Of a stretch of 47,231 nt of DNA, positions 17,266-26,917 are shown piece after piece (positions within the stretch are counted from its first letter, which is position 1; each line of letters begins with the position of its first letter). Where the stretch lies: contig JBDRVQ010000012.1 of the NCBI GenBank assembly GCA_039801905.1, positions 1 to 47,231 on the forward strand. The letters run 5' to 3'. Made by a program: the position numbers and the translations under genes. The notes below the pieces were generated by a model. That model saw only the letters and a list, made by a program, of their open reading frames with translations, did no database searches and was not told where the DNA came from. Origin of the DNA: a candidate division WOR-3 bacterium (lineage in GTDB: Bacteria > Hydrothermota > Tepidihabitantia > Tepidihabitantales > JBDRVQ01).

Positions 17266-17286
17266 ACTCTCTCTCATCTTTAAACT
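17259..17286 (+). promoter_or_regulatory. promoter of the YfhO-type gene, nearly leaderless
   Basis: TTGACA at 17259-17264 and TAAACT at 17281-17286 are 16 bases apart, and eight bases separate the -10 box from the ATG at 17295. No ribosome binding site is visible. Confidence 0.6.
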
Positions 17287-17294
17287 TCCTTTTG

Positions 17295-19565
17295 ATGAAA
17301 TTACTGAAAAGACTTCTTCCCGGGATTGTTTTGATACTCTTACTTTTTATTTACTTCTGGCCGATAATTATTGGAAAGAGTTACTTCTGGGAGGATGTGA
17401 TTGAACATTACTATCCTTACCATTTTTTTCTCTTCAAAAATTTACGCCGCTTCACCATTCCTCTCTGGAATCCTTACATCTTCTCCGGAATGCCTTTTTT
17501 GGGTGATGTCCAATCCCAAATTTTTTATCCCATAAATTGGCTTTTAGCCTTCTTCTCTTCACCCGGCTCGGTCTTTTGGCTTTTGGAGATGAAGATAATT
17601 TTTCACCTCTTACTGGCGGGAATCTTTTTTTATCTTTTCCTTCGGGAGTTAAATTTAAGTTATTTCTCTTCCTTTTTTGGTGGGGTTGTCTTTACCTTCA
17701 GTGGTTTTCTTATCACCCATCTGATTCATGTGACGATGGTCAATGCTTACATCTGGCTCCCCCCCCTCTTTCTTTTTCTCTTTCGGTGGGTTAAGAGAAA
17801 ATTTTTGAGAGATCTCCTTTTTGCCGGAGTTGTTTTTGGGCTGGCGAATTTAGCCAGTCATCCCCAAATTACCCTTCATATTCTTTATACCATTATCTTC
17901 TTTTTTATTTTCTGGTTATTCTTTTGGGAAAGAGAGAAGATATCCTTGCGATTAAAAAAAGGTTTCATCGCTCTCTTCCTTATTTTCGGTATTGGCTTTG
18001 GTTTGGCGGCCATCCAATACCTTCCTGGTTATGAGCATTCAAAATCTACCCTAAGAGAGGAGATGACTTTTGAGGAATCAGCCGAGGTTTCTCTTCCCCC
18101 TTCTTTTCCCCTTCTTCTTCTGATTCCTAAGTTTTTCGGCAGTATCACAGGAAGGGGAACTGATTCTGTTCCTTTCTGGGGTAAGGAGGTGGGATATTAT
18201 TATTGGGAGACGGCTTGCTATTTGGGAGTAATACCTCTGCTCTTTGCTCTTTTCGGAATAATATTTTGGCAGAAAAAGGAGAAGCGCTTCTTTATCATTT
18301 TAGCTCTTCTCACCCTTTTGGCCGGATTGGGTAAATATACCCCCTTTTACAAATTCATATTTCGTTTCCTTCCTGGTTTCGACCGTTTTCGGATTCCGGC
18401 TCGATTCGTTGGTTTATTCACTTTCAGTATGGCTACTTTGGCGGGATTGGGAATGGAGTCTTTCTCCCAAGCAGACTGGGAAAGGGTGGCTAATTTCTGG
18501 AAATTTCTTTTGGCATTTCTCTGCTTGATACTTTTCTTTTGGTTTTTATTCCTTCTCGGGGCCTTCCGGGGTTTAAGCCAATTTTTAAAAGTTCCCGTAG
18601 TGGAGAGAAATATCAATAAGCAATTTGGCATCTTTTTTGTTTTTCTTCTTATTGGAATTGTTCTTTTCTTGGGGAAAAAATTTTTCGGAAAGAGAAAAGG
18701 GAAAGATTTCCTTTTTCTCCGGGCAGGTTTGAGCATTCTGGCAATTTTCTTTACTTTTCTTGATCTCTATTTTTTCGGTAAAGATTTCAACCTCGGTCCT
18801 TATAGTTCAGAGGATTATTATCCCCAAAATCAGAATGTGCGTTTTTTAAAAAACGAAAGGGAGAGAGAAATCTTTCGCGTCAATGCTCGGAAGGGGCGGT
18901 ATATGATATTAAAGAGAAATGAAGGAATGATTCACGGATTGGAACTCTTAGAAGGTTATACCCCTTTGGGTTTAGCGGATTATGCGACATTTGATGTGCC
19001 GTTAACAAAGAAATGCGATTTATTGAATGCGAAATATAAAATAAGGGTTGATGAGTTGAAAAGGAAAATGGAATTGGTATCAAATCCAACTTATCTTCCC
19101 CGTTTTTGTTTTTTCTATCAATATTTGGTGGAACCAAATCGGAAGCGAATTTTAGAAATTCTTTCCGATGATAATTTTGACCACAATCATATTTTAATCT
19201 TAGAAAAGGAGCCGAGCCTTTTTAATTCGGGAAGGGAGGTTAAATTTCCCGATTCGGTAAGGAATTGGATAAAGGTTTTGCGTATGGAAAATGACCGGAT
19301 GGAACTAAAAGTGTATACCGAAGAACCGGGTCTTTTTTTTCTCTCTGAGGTCTATTATCCAAACTGGCGGGTGAAGGTTGATGGGCAAGAGAGGGAAATT
19401 TACCGTGCGGATTATTGTTTAAGGGCAGTGCCTCTGGATAAGGGGGAACACCATTTACTTTTTTATTATGATACGAAGACCTTAAAATTTGGTGCCGGTC
19501 TCAGTTTTTTAACCTTAATTTTTACCCTCGCTTTGTTATTTTGGGAAAAGAGGAGGAGAGGATAA
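17295..19565 (+). CDS. YfhO-family polytopic membrane protein
   Basis: This 756-residue protein has about a dozen hydrophobic segments, beginning at residues 5-25, and loops typical of YfhO/GT-C-like proteins: EDVIEHYYPYHFFLFKNL with an acidic pair after the first helix, FSGMPFLGDVQSQIFYPINWL and SHPQITLHILY. The last 200 residues form a soluble domain ending YYPNWRVKVDGQEREIY, a diagnostic YfhO feature, followed by a final membrane helix. In Gram-positive bacteria YfhO helps glycosylate lipoteichoic acid; here it probably handles a lipid-linked sugar in the envelope, substrate unknown. The ATG at 17295 is chosen from the promoter; an upstream in-frame start at 17250 would lie before the -35 box. 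It ends one base before the DUF1614 gene. Confidence 0.85.
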   Translation: MKLLKRLLPGIVLILLLFIYFWPIIIGKSYFWEDVIEHYYPYHFFLFKNLRRFTIPLWNPYIFSGMPFLGDVQSQIFYPINWLLAFFSSPGSVFWLLEMKIIFHLLLAGIFFYLFLRELNLSYFSSFFGGVVFTFSGFLITHLIHVTMVNAYIWLPPLFLFLFRWVKRKFLRDLLFAGVVFGLANLASHPQITLHILYTIIFFFIFWLFFWEREKISLRLKKGFIALFLIFGIGFGLAAIQYLPGYEHSKSTLREEMTFEESAEVSLPPSFPLLLLIPKFFGSITGRGTDSVPFWGKEVGYYYWETACYLGVIPLLFALFGIIFWQKKEKRFFIILALLTLLAGLGKYTPFYKFIFRFLPGFDRFRIPARFVGLFTFSMATLAGLGMESFSQADWERVANFWKFLLAFLCLILFFWFLFLLGAFRGLSQFLKVPVVERNINKQFGIFFVFLLIGIVLFLGKKFFGKRKGKDFLFLRAGLSILAIFFTFLDLYFFGKDFNLGPYSSEDYYPQNQNVRFLKNEREREIFRVNARKGRYMILKRNEGMIHGLELLEGYTPLGLADYATFDVPLTKKCDLLNAKYKIRVDELKRKMELVSNPTYLPRFCFFYQYLVEPNRKRILEILSDDNFDHNHILILEKEPSLFNSGREVKFPDSVRNWIKVLRMENDRMELKVYTEEPGLFFLSEVYYPNWRVKVDGQEREIYRADYCLRAVPLDKGEHHLLFYYDTKTLKFGAGLSFLTLIFTLALLFWEKRRRG

Positions 19566-19566
19566 T

Positions 19567-20229
19567 ATGTTCTTCTTTCCTTTATCTTTTTTGCTCTTTT
19601 TTGCTTTCTTATTACTTTTACCCTTTCTTTTCCTTTTGTTCCAGCTCGGGATAATTAATCTTGCCTTTGCTAAGTTGGGCTTACCTTCGGAGGTTGGCTT
19701 CCTGTTTTTCTTCTTCTCCCTGATTGGGAGCGCGATAAATCTGCCACTGGTCCGCAAGGAGATTGAGGTAGAGGAGGAGATCTCTTTTTCCGAAATTTTT
19801 TATCTCTTCTATCGTCTTCCGAAAAAGGTTTTTCGGGAAAGGATAATTGCGGTTAATCTTGGGGGGTGTATTCTACCGTTGCTTCTCTCTTTGTATCTTC
19901 TCACCCGGGCATCGTTTTCCGCAGTCGTGATTTGCACTATTCTGATGACCTTGATTGCTAAGTTTTTAAGCCGGCCGGTTAGAGGATTGGGGATTGTGAT
20001 GCCGGCTTTTATCCCACCGATATTTTCGGCAATTCTGGCTTTAATTTTTTCCCGGAGTAATCCGGCACCAGTTGCTTATATCTCTGGTGTCTTTGGAGTA
20101 CTCATCGGAGCAGATTTACTGAACCTTCATAAATTAGAAGAAGTTGGGGCAGGGATGCTCTCCATTGGTGGGGCAGGGGTATTTGATGGCATTTACTTAG
20201 TTGGAATAATTGCGGTCTTAATCGCTTAA
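19567..20229 (+). CDS. DUF1614-family membrane protein
   Basis: A 220-residue protein with about six or seven hydrophobic helices and the DUF1614 hallmarks GSAINLPL, NLGGCILPLLLSLYL, GIVMPAFIPP, ISGVFGVLIGADLLNL and SIGGAGVFDGIYLVGI. The function of this family, widespread in archaea and deep-branching bacteria, is unknown; the conserved glycines, Asp and His in membrane segments suggest a transporter or membrane enzyme. The GGAGAGG at the end of the upstream gene acts as its ribosome site, so it is co-transcribed with the YfhO-type gene. Confidence 0.82.
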   Translation: MFFFPLSFLLFFAFLLLLPFLFLLFQLGIINLAFAKLGLPSEVGFLFFFFSLIGSAINLPLVRKEIEVEEEISFSEIFYLFYRLPKKVFRERIIAVNLGGCILPLLLSLYLLTRASFSAVVICTILMTLIAKFLSRPVRGLGIVMPAFIPPIFSAILALIFSRSNPAPVAYISGVFGVLIGADLLNLHKLEEVGAGMLSIGGAGVFDGIYLVGIIAVLIA

Positions 20230-20285
20230 AAAGAAATTTTTGCCAATTCCTCTTGCCTTTTTACCTTTTTTTTGTATTCTTAATT

Positions 20286-21314
20286 ATGATTTATATCATT
20301 CTTTTAATTTTATTAGGCGTAATAATTTTTTTAATTCTCTATCTTCTTTTAAAGAAAGAATCAGGGATAAAGTCAAGCGAATTTCTCCAATTACTGCAGG
20401 AGCAAATTTCGTCTTTACGCCAGGAGATGAGCCAAAACTTTGCTACCTTCCTCAATTCTCTCCAGCAGACCACCGGACAAGTCAATACCCGGTTAGACAA
20501 TGCAGCGGCGGTCATTCGGGATGTGAGTAAGAGTTTAGGGATTTTACAAGAAGGAACCCGGCAGGTTTTGGAGATCGGTAAAGAGATCTCTCGCCTTCAG
20601 GAGATTTTGCGGGCACCAAAAGCACGGGGCGTTTTGGGTGAACTCTTTTTAGAAGAACTATTAACTCAATTATATTTTCCCGCGGATGCCTACCGAATGC
20701 AATATGGGTTTAAGAGTGGGGAGAAATGCGATGCCGTGCTTATTTTGGGTGGGAAACTACTGCCGATTGATGCTAAATTTCCCCTGGAGGGTTTCAAAAG
20801 GATACTGGATACGGAGGAGAAAGATGAGCGAAAAAAACGGAGAAGAGAGTTCTCCCAGCAAGTTAAAAGACATATCGATGATATCGCTCGCAAATATATA
20901 CGACCTGAGGAAGGGACATTTGACTTCGCCTTGATGTATATCCCGGCGGAGAATGTTTATTACGAGATGATAATTAAAGAGGAAGGGGAAGAAAGCCTTT
21001 CTTCCTATGCCTTAAACAAGAAAGTGATTCCTGTTTCTCCTAACAGTTTCTATGCTTATCTCCAGGCGATTCTTTTTGGGTTAAGGGGATTGGCGATTGA
21101 AAAACGGGCGGAAGAGATCCTCTCATCTATTAATAACCTTTCTTTGGAATTCTCTCGCTTTCGGGAAGATTTTGAAACCTTGGGGAAGCATATCGCTAAC
21201 GCCTTTAATAAGTATCAGGAGGTGGATAAGAAAATCTCCCGCTTGGAGGAGAGATTCTCCCAAACTAAAACAATCGGGAGGGAAGAGAAAATTTCTTTAC
21301 CGCCGTCAAATTAG
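20286..21314 (+). CDS. rmuC: DNA recombination protein RmuC
   Basis: RmuC proteins limit inversion and recombination at short inverted repeats and carry a PD-(D/E)xK-like nuclease fold. The 342 residues contain an N-terminal membrane anchor (about 2-24), a coiled coil (about 30-110), then the family core ARGVLGELFLEELL, GEKCDAVLILGGKLLPIDAKFPLEGF and FALMYIPAENVYYEMI, and a C-terminal coiled coil. The D-x-K segment in LPIDAKFP fits the catalytic site. The ATG at 20286 is preferred to an in-frame TTG at 20253. Its 3' end overlaps the convergent activator gene by four bases. Confidence 0.9.
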   Translation: MIYIILLILLGVIIFLILYLLLKKESGIKSSEFLQLLQEQISSLRQEMSQNFATFLNSLQQTTGQVNTRLDNAAAVIRDVSKSLGILQEGTRQVLEIGKEISRLQEILRAPKARGVLGELFLEELLTQLYFPADAYRMQYGFKSGEKCDAVLILGGKLLPIDAKFPLEGFKRILDTEEKDERKKRRREFSQQVKRHIDDIARKYIRPEEGTFDFALMYIPAENVYYEMIIKEEGEESLSSYALNKKVIPVSPNSFYAYLQAILFGLRGLAIEKRAEEILSSINNLSLEFSRFREDFETLGKHIANAFNKYQEVDKKISRLEERFSQTKTIGREEKISLPPSN

Positions 21315-23938
21315 GGGGGTCTTTTTAATCCGTATTTTGCCATTAGACGATAGAGATGGCGGCGACTAATTCCTAACTTTTGAGCGGATTTAGTTATATC
21401 CCACTGATTCGTTTGTAGGGTATTTAAGATAATTTCTCTTTCCGATTCCCCAATCTCTTTTTTCACTTTTGTCTTAATTGCTTTCAATTCTGGCCTTTTG
21501 TCTTCCTGAGGAAGGAATTGTAAATGGGGCGGTAAATCAGAATTGGTAATCACTTCTCCTTGGGCTAAAATTATTGCCCTTTCCAACACATTCTCTAACT
21601 CCCGGATGTTACCGGGCCAGTGGTAACGGAAAAATTTATCCATTACCTCTTCGGTTACCCCTTGGCAAGACTTCTGAAATTCATTGTTGTACTTTTTAAT
21701 AAAGTAATCAACTAAAAGGGGAATGTCTTCCTTCCTTTCCCGAAGAGGGGGGAGGGAGAGGGAGACGACATTTAAGCGGTAGAGGAGGTCTTCGCGAAAT
21801 TTGCCTTCTTTCACATTTTTTTCCAAGTCCTGGTTGGTAGCAGCGATAATTCGGACATCGGTTTCAATCGTTTTTCTTCCTCCGACCTTTTCAAACTTTT
21901 TCTCCTGTAAGACCCTAAGAATCTTAGCCTGGAGGGAAAGGGTCATATCTCCAATTTCGTCTAAGAAAATAGTTCCCCCCGAAGCCAGTTCGAACTTCCC
22001 CTTCTTTTCCGTCACCCCGGTAGCGGTTCCTTTTTCCACGCCAAAGAGTTCGCTTTCCAAAAGGGTTTCCGGGATGGCGGCACAATTGATGGCGACAAAT
22101 GGCTTATCGGGACCAAAGGAGAGATTGTGGATACAACGGGCAATCAGTTCTTTACCGGTGCCGCTTTCTCCTTGAATCAGGATAGAAACTTTGGTGGGCG
22201 CCACTTTTTTAATTATGGCAAAAACTTCGCGCATCTTGGCAGTTTTACCGATGATGCCTTCAAAGGGTATCTCCTTCTCCGTCTCTAATTCAATAGGTTT
22301 GGGAATCGCCTGACTCTTCGCCTTTTCCAGACCGAGGGCAATGATATTGGCTACAGCTTCTTTAATTGTTTCACTAAGGGAAATTGGTGCCGGCGTAGGA
22401 AATTTGAGATAGAGAATACCCAGTTTTTCTCGCCCCGAGGAGAGGGGGATGGCGACTGCCTCTGCTTCCTCGATCGTTCCCAAGGTGAGGTGGTGGCTAT
22501 CAATTCGGATGGCACAGCCTTCCAAGAGAAGAATCTCTTTGAGAAGACTGAGGCATTTCCGGCAAAAATCGGTTAAAGGTGCGGGGTTAGCGCAAATGGT
22601 GGAGAGACTGCGGAGGAGAGCGACGCCTTTATTTTCCTCGCGTTCTAAGCGATAGAGATATTTTTCTAACTCTTCTCCCTCTTGGAATATCTCCAAGTTC
22701 TTAAAAATCGTTTTTGCTTCATTAAGATAGGGGAGACCGATATTTTTGGCGTAGTTCTCCACTAGAAATTTGCCGTATTCTAAATAGGCCTTTCCCAATT
22801 CGTATCGGATTCCTAAATTTCTAAATATCTCACAAGATTCCTGAAAATACTTTTTAGCGGTCTCTTTTTCTCCTAAAGCCCAATAGAGATTGCCCAGTGC
22901 CTTCCGCACATTCCCCTCTTCTTTTTTTATTCCGGTTTCTAGGGCTAAGGAGAGGGCTTTGGTTAGAAACTCCTGTGCCTCTTTTATCTCCTGGGAACGG
23001 AGTAGTAGTTCTCCCATTCGCCGATAAGTCTTCGCCAATTCATCCTTTTGGTTAATTTTCGTACAGATTTCCATTGCTTCCACATAGAGATTCATCGCCC
23101 GAAGGAAGTTGCCCATAAGAAAATTTGCCTCCCCTAAATTCCCTAATGCTTCCGCCTTTCGGGGTAGGGAACCAATCTTTTCGGAATATGAGATGGCAGT
23201 TTCAAAAAGGGTAATTGCTTTATCCAACTTTCCCCTTTTTAGATAAATCTCCCCAATATTGTTATAACAGAGGGCAATGCCGGCACAGTCCTTAATTTTT
23301 TCTTTTTCTACCAATGCCCGATAGAAACACTCCGTTGCCGATTCCCACTCTCCCATATCTTCGTAAATTACTCCCATATTTAACCGGGAGACTGCAACCG
23401 CAGCACTTTCGCCCCTTGCTTCTTTGATTGCTAAACTCTTTTTTTGATATTCTAATGCCTCTGCCAACTCCCCCTTGTACCAGTGAACTAAAGACAAATT
23501 ATTGTAAGCAATTGCTAAGCCCAGTTCATCATTTTGGGCTTGGTAAAGAAGGAGGGCTTCCTTGTGGCAGGTAAGTGCCTTTTCAAAATCGCCATTGGCT
23601 TGATGGATAAGACCGAGAATTTGGTAGGCGGTGGCTTTGATTGATTTATTATTTTCCATTTCCCCAACTTTTAATGCTTTTTGAGCAAAAGAGAGTGCCT
23701 CTCCCATATTACCTTCTATCCGGAGGATATTGGCATAAAAGTTTAATGCCTCCCCAAACGATTTTCTCTCTTTCCCCCTTTTAGCTAACGCGATGGCTTG
23801 AGTTGCGAAATACTTTGCCAGTTTTAAGTCGCTCCGGAGGTGTCTCTTGCTGATTTCAATTAAGATTTCTACCTTTTTGGGTAAAGAGGTTTCCTTTTTT
23901 AATTTTTCTTCCAAATTGACCAGGTCACCGTCCTTCAT
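21311..23938 (-). CDS. TPR-GAF-AAA+ transcriptional activator lacking the GAFTGA loop
   Basis: Residues about 10-425 form a long array of tetratricopeptide repeats of the Rap/LuxR-associated kind (for example AYNNLSLVHWYKGELAEALEY). About 430-540 looks like a GAF domain. About 558-800 is an NtrC-type AAA+ domain with Walker A GESGTGKE (590-597), Walker B GGTIFLDEIGD and arginine-finger region FREDLLYRLNV. The C-terminus has a Fis-type helix-turn-helix (DITKSAQKLGISRRHLYRL). Activators of sigma-54 contact it with a GAFTGA loop; here that site reads GTATGV (637-642), lacking the phenylalanine. It may work with another sigma factor or act differently. There is no receiver domain, so peptide or protein binding to the TPRs is the likely input. 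Confidence 0.9.
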   Translation of the reverse strand: MKDGDLVNLEEKLKKETSLPKKVEILIEISKRHLRSDLKLAKYFATQAIALAKRGKERKSFGEALNFYANILRIEGNMGEALSFAQKALKVGEMENNKSIKATAYQILGLIHQANGDFEKALTCHKEALLLYQAQNDELGLAIAYNNLSLVHWYKGELAEALEYQKKSLAIKEARGESAAVAVSRLNMGVIYEDMGEWESATECFYRALVEKEKIKDCAGIALCYNNIGEIYLKRGKLDKAITLFETAISYSEKIGSLPRKAEALGNLGEANFLMGNFLRAMNLYVEAMEICTKINQKDELAKTYRRMGELLLRSQEIKEAQEFLTKALSLALETGIKKEEGNVRKALGNLYWALGEKETAKKYFQESCEIFRNLGIRYELGKAYLEYGKFLVENYAKNIGLPYLNEAKTIFKNLEIFQEGEELEKYLYRLEREENKGVALLRSLSTICANPAPLTDFCRKCLSLLKEILLLEGCAIRIDSHHLTLGTIEEAEAVAIPLSSGREKLGILYLKFPTPAPISLSETIKEAVANIIALGLEKAKSQAIPKPIELETEKEIPFEGIIGKTAKMREVFAIIKKVAPTKVSILIQGESGTGKELIARCIHNLSFGPDKPFVAINCAAIPETLLESELFGVEKGTATGVTEKKGKFELASGGTIFLDEIGDMTLSLQAKILRVLQEKKFEKVGGRKTIETDVRIIAATNQDLEKNVKEGKFREDLLYRLNVVSLSLPPLRERKEDIPLLVDYFIKKYNNEFQKSCQGVTEEVMDKFFRYHWPGNIRELENVLERAIILAQGEVITNSDLPPHLQFLPQEDKRPELKAIKTKVKKEIGESEREIILNTLQTNQWDITKSAQKLGISRRHLYRLMAKYGLKRPP

Positions 23939-23947
23939 CTTGATTAA

Positions 23948-23975
23948 AATATAAATAAAAATAGAAATTTGTCAA
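23948..23975 (-). promoter_or_regulatory. promoter of the activator gene, nearly leaderless
   Basis: TTGACA (23975-23970) and TATATT (23953-23948) are 16 bases apart on the minus strand, with nine bases from the -10 box to the ATG at 23938. The leader would be zero to three bases. Confidence 0.6.
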
Positions 23976-24099
23976 GGAAACCTCTTTTTCTTATCGGGTT
24001 TTTAATTAACCTTTTGGTTAAATTGAACGAGCGATTACTCTATAGGATGTTAGATTGCCCATCTGTAAAGTCCATTAGATGGTAGAAACAGGCTTTGCC

Positions 24100-26766
24100 T
24101 TACTTCACAACGATTAACTTTCTTTCTTCCTTAGATTTTAATGTTTCAAAGTGCAAGAGATAGATTCCCGCTGGTAATTTTTGGATCGTGAATTGACCCG
24201 CATCACTTTCCTGGGAAGAGATGAGTTCCCCTAAGATGTTGTAGATTTTCATAATTACTTTTTCTTTTTTGGGAAGTTTATAAGAGACGTTAGTTAAGCC
24301 TTTTGTGGGATTTGGTTTAATATCAAAGGTGGGGTGATTGAATACTTCGCCATTCACTGCTGGTTTAAGAATCTCAGAGGATTTCTTCCCACCGTAGAAC
24401 CAAAACTCATTGGTATTATTGCCGATAATGCAGTAGATGCCCTGGGAAGTTGATGTCAAGGAACGGCCACATTTTATTCCCTTTTGTGTTTGTCCGTTTC
24501 CGACTTCGCCGAGGTATTGCCAGGAGTTTCTCAGAGGAGAGTAGGTCCAGAACTCTTTTGAATTACCGCCTTTCACCGCGTAGAAAGCACCATTCCAATA
24601 TTCTAAGCAACCTCCCTCTTTAACCTTCCTCTTTCTCCGACTATTGGGGGCGTTGAGGGGTAAATCTTGTTTTCTCGTCCAGGAATGGTTTATCAGGTCA
24701 AAGCAATAAAACTCATTAGTTTTACCCCCAGCGCGCAGGAAGTAAATTTTTTTATCACCATCCCAGGCAAGGGCACTTCCCACTTTTGCCTTTCCTGGTA
24801 AAAACGGGGTAATCGCTTCCCAATTCCGGCTGGAAATTTTGTATCTCTTCCATTCGTCGGTTCGGGAGCCGCTTCCCGCATAAATATAATCTTCACCGTC
24901 AATCTCTACAAAGGTCCCAAATCCTCCTTTTACTCCTTTCATAAATCCCGGAGATGGCAGTAATTCCCAACGGTTATGGATTGGATCATAGAGGTAAAAT
25001 TCTTGAGTCCCACTACCCTTAAAGATATAGACTTCGCCTTCCACACCCTTATCGTTGCGGTCAGTATCAAAGATGTAGGCGCCTTTTTTTACTTTCTTAT
25101 TATCTGGGCCAATCGGCACCGAGGGGAGAGAAATCCATGAGTTGCGATTGGCGGAATATTTGAGAAAATCAAGGGTATTATTACCGGGGATCAAGAAGAC
25201 CAGGGAATCCCCGCGTGCCGCAATCCCACCTCCACCTTTAATTGGTTTGGTAGGGTTGGGTGATGCTCTTGGTTCCCAGCCGGAGGGGCTTTCTTCAATT
25301 CTTTCTATCAAGGCTCTGATCAACCAATCGCCGTAGTATAGATTACGTTTCCAAACTCCCTCAAAGTACTCCCAATTTTCTCCGGAAAGAGGCGAATTTC
25401 TATCAACTCCTAATGCCGGGGAATTGGGATAAGTGTCGGTTTGGATGTAGGCAACATAGAATGACCCATCATCAATACGAAGAGGTGGATAAAGGTTGAT
25501 GGTGTTGAAAGTTCCAGCGCTGACAGTTGTGGTGTCAGAATAGTAGAGGATAGTGCCGGGCGAATTATTAGGTCCGTCGTCATCCAAAATCCAAGCTACC
25601 ATTCTTCCTCCAACCGAAAAATAGAATTTTAGTGCTAACAATTGGCAAGGGTAGTAAGGGGGCGTAAATTTATTCGCCCAGCCATTTCCGGGGAAATACC
25701 AAGTGAAACTAAGTTCGGGATCGTTATCGTCGTATCTTAATTCGGCAAATAAGGAACAAACTTGGGTTTCTCTTATCTTCCCGTCATTATTTGGTCGCAT
25801 ATCTGAAGGAAGGAGAGAGCGCACAACGATATGATAGACGCCATCGGTATTTGGTGTCCAGTTTGGTGAGAAATAGACCGGAAGTGTCTCATTCACACCA
25901 ATTGAACCAACCGATTGGGACCAGTTAGCAACCGCTACTCCGGCTTCAGTATAAACTGTGCAAGCAACGGTAACTGTTGGTTCATCAACTGTTCCGCTGT
26001 TCGTAATAATTCCCGAGAGTTGGGCATTACCAGGGTTGGGCAAAAAGAACCCTTGGCTATTACCGACCGATAAAACTTCAATATCGTGAACATCGACCTC
26101 TTCGTATTTAACAATCGCTCGATTGAAGAAATTGTAAGGGGAGAAGTTCCAAGGTCCATTGGAACTAAAACTATAGGCATTTCGTGTGTGATCACCCGGC
26201 TCGTCAGCCAGGGGATGGAGCGTATCGGTTGGATATATTTGCACATACTTATAGCCGACCCAAAATTCTTCCGGCGTAAGGGAAATGGTTTCATTCGGAA
26301 AAATTTCGTAGACGAACCAATTGCTTGTTAATCCTGCTGGTAAACTATCTCGGAAATAGTCAATGAATAATCTCTCTCCTGGATAATGCTTCCAATCAAT
26401 AAGGGTGTCTCTGCAGATGAGAAGGGAGCATCCCGCGACTACTGGATTAGAGGGATTGCTTGATAATCCTCTTCTTTTAGCAAAAATCAGGGCAAGAAGG
26501 GTGCAGGGTTGGGCAGGAGAAAGGCGCGAGAGGAAAAAGATATTTGGTGGACCAAGATATCGCTCCGGTGTGCCGTCATCGTTTTTTAAAGTATCAATGG
26601 GCCATCCCTTCTCTGATGCTTGGTAATTGGTGCTCTGAAATACCATAGGGACTGAGAGAATGTTTGAATTTGGGAAGAAGTATGAGGAAAGAGGTTGCAC
26701 GAGAGGAATTTCACCTCGGGCGAAAAATATAAGGAAAGGAAGAAATAAAAGTTTTTTTCTATTCAT
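24100..26766 (-). CDS. secreted kelch-like six-bladed propeller protein, T9SS sorting domain
   Basis: The 888-residue protein has a signal peptide (MNRKKLLFLPFLIFFARG), an N-terminal domain of about 200 residues, a CARDB-like immunoglobulin-type domain (VDVHDIEVLSVGNSQGFF and onward), and a second beta domain. Six kelch-type blades follow at about 520-800, with the recurring pattern K(V)KxGG, then YxxKGGxTxEFWxYD and xxW. The C-terminus (PNPTKGLTNVSYKLP, KIYNILGELI, LPAGIYLLHFE, RKLIVVK) is a type A secretion tail used by the type IX system. It is expected on the cell surface or outside. It is a tandem paralogue of the gene at 27383-30100. Its promoter and a GGAGAGGG ribosome site lie upstream. 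Function unknown; ligand or surface binding is plausible. Confidence 0.85.
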   Translation of the reverse strand: MNRKKLLFLPFLIFFARGEIPLVQPLSSYFFPNSNILSVPMVFQSTNYQASEKGWPIDTLKNDDGTPERYLGPPNIFFLSRLSPAQPCTLLALIFAKRRGLSSNPSNPVVAGCSLLICRDTLIDWKHYPGERLFIDYFRDSLPAGLTSNWFVYEIFPNETISLTPEEFWVGYKYVQIYPTDTLHPLADEPGDHTRNAYSFSSNGPWNFSPYNFFNRAIVKYEEVDVHDIEVLSVGNSQGFFLPNPGNAQLSGIITNSGTVDEPTVTVACTVYTEAGVAVANWSQSVGSIGVNETLPVYFSPNWTPNTDGVYHIVVRSLLPSDMRPNNDGKIRETQVCSLFAELRYDDNDPELSFTWYFPGNGWANKFTPPYYPCQLLALKFYFSVGGRMVAWILDDDGPNNSPGTILYYSDTTTVSAGTFNTINLYPPLRIDDGSFYVAYIQTDTYPNSPALGVDRNSPLSGENWEYFEGVWKRNLYYGDWLIRALIERIEESPSGWEPRASPNPTKPIKGGGGIAARGDSLVFLIPGNNTLDFLKYSANRNSWISLPSVPIGPDNKKVKKGAYIFDTDRNDKGVEGEVYIFKGSGTQEFYLYDPIHNRWELLPSPGFMKGVKGGFGTFVEIDGEDYIYAGSGSRTDEWKRYKISSRNWEAITPFLPGKAKVGSALAWDGDKKIYFLRAGGKTNEFYCFDLINHSWTRKQDLPLNAPNSRRKRKVKEGGCLEYWNGAFYAVKGGNSKEFWTYSPLRNSWQYLGEVGNGQTQKGIKCGRSLTSTSQGIYCIIGNNTNEFWFYGGKKSSEILKPAVNGEVFNHPTFDIKPNPTKGLTNVSYKLPKKEKVIMKIYNILGELISSQESDAGQFTIQKLPAGIYLLHFETLKSKEERKLIVVK

Positions 26767-26800
26767 ACCCTCTCCTTACTAAAACCTTCTTTTACTTTTC

Positions 26801-26828
26801 ATTATAGAGGGATTTTGCTATTTGTCAA
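26801..26828 (-). promoter_or_regulatory. promoter of the first propeller gene
   Basis: TTGACA (26828-26823) and TATAAT (26806-26801) are 16 bases apart. The leader is about 30 bases and includes GGAGAGGG just before the ATG at 26766. Confidence 0.75.
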
Positions 26829-26917
26829 CAAAATTTTCTGTCTACTTTTACAAATTCTTGTGTCATTCTAAAACCTCTCCACCAATTCATCCCACAAAAG
26901 TTATACCGGCTTCATTT

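Noticed and set aside
16993-17277. Minus-strand open frame containing SLGYNVPE, which resembles the C-terminal SLGYxTPxE motif of transposases
   Set aside because: The matching codons coincide with the TATAAT box and the perfect palindrome, and the rest has no transposase similarity. Promoter plus operator explains the DNA better.
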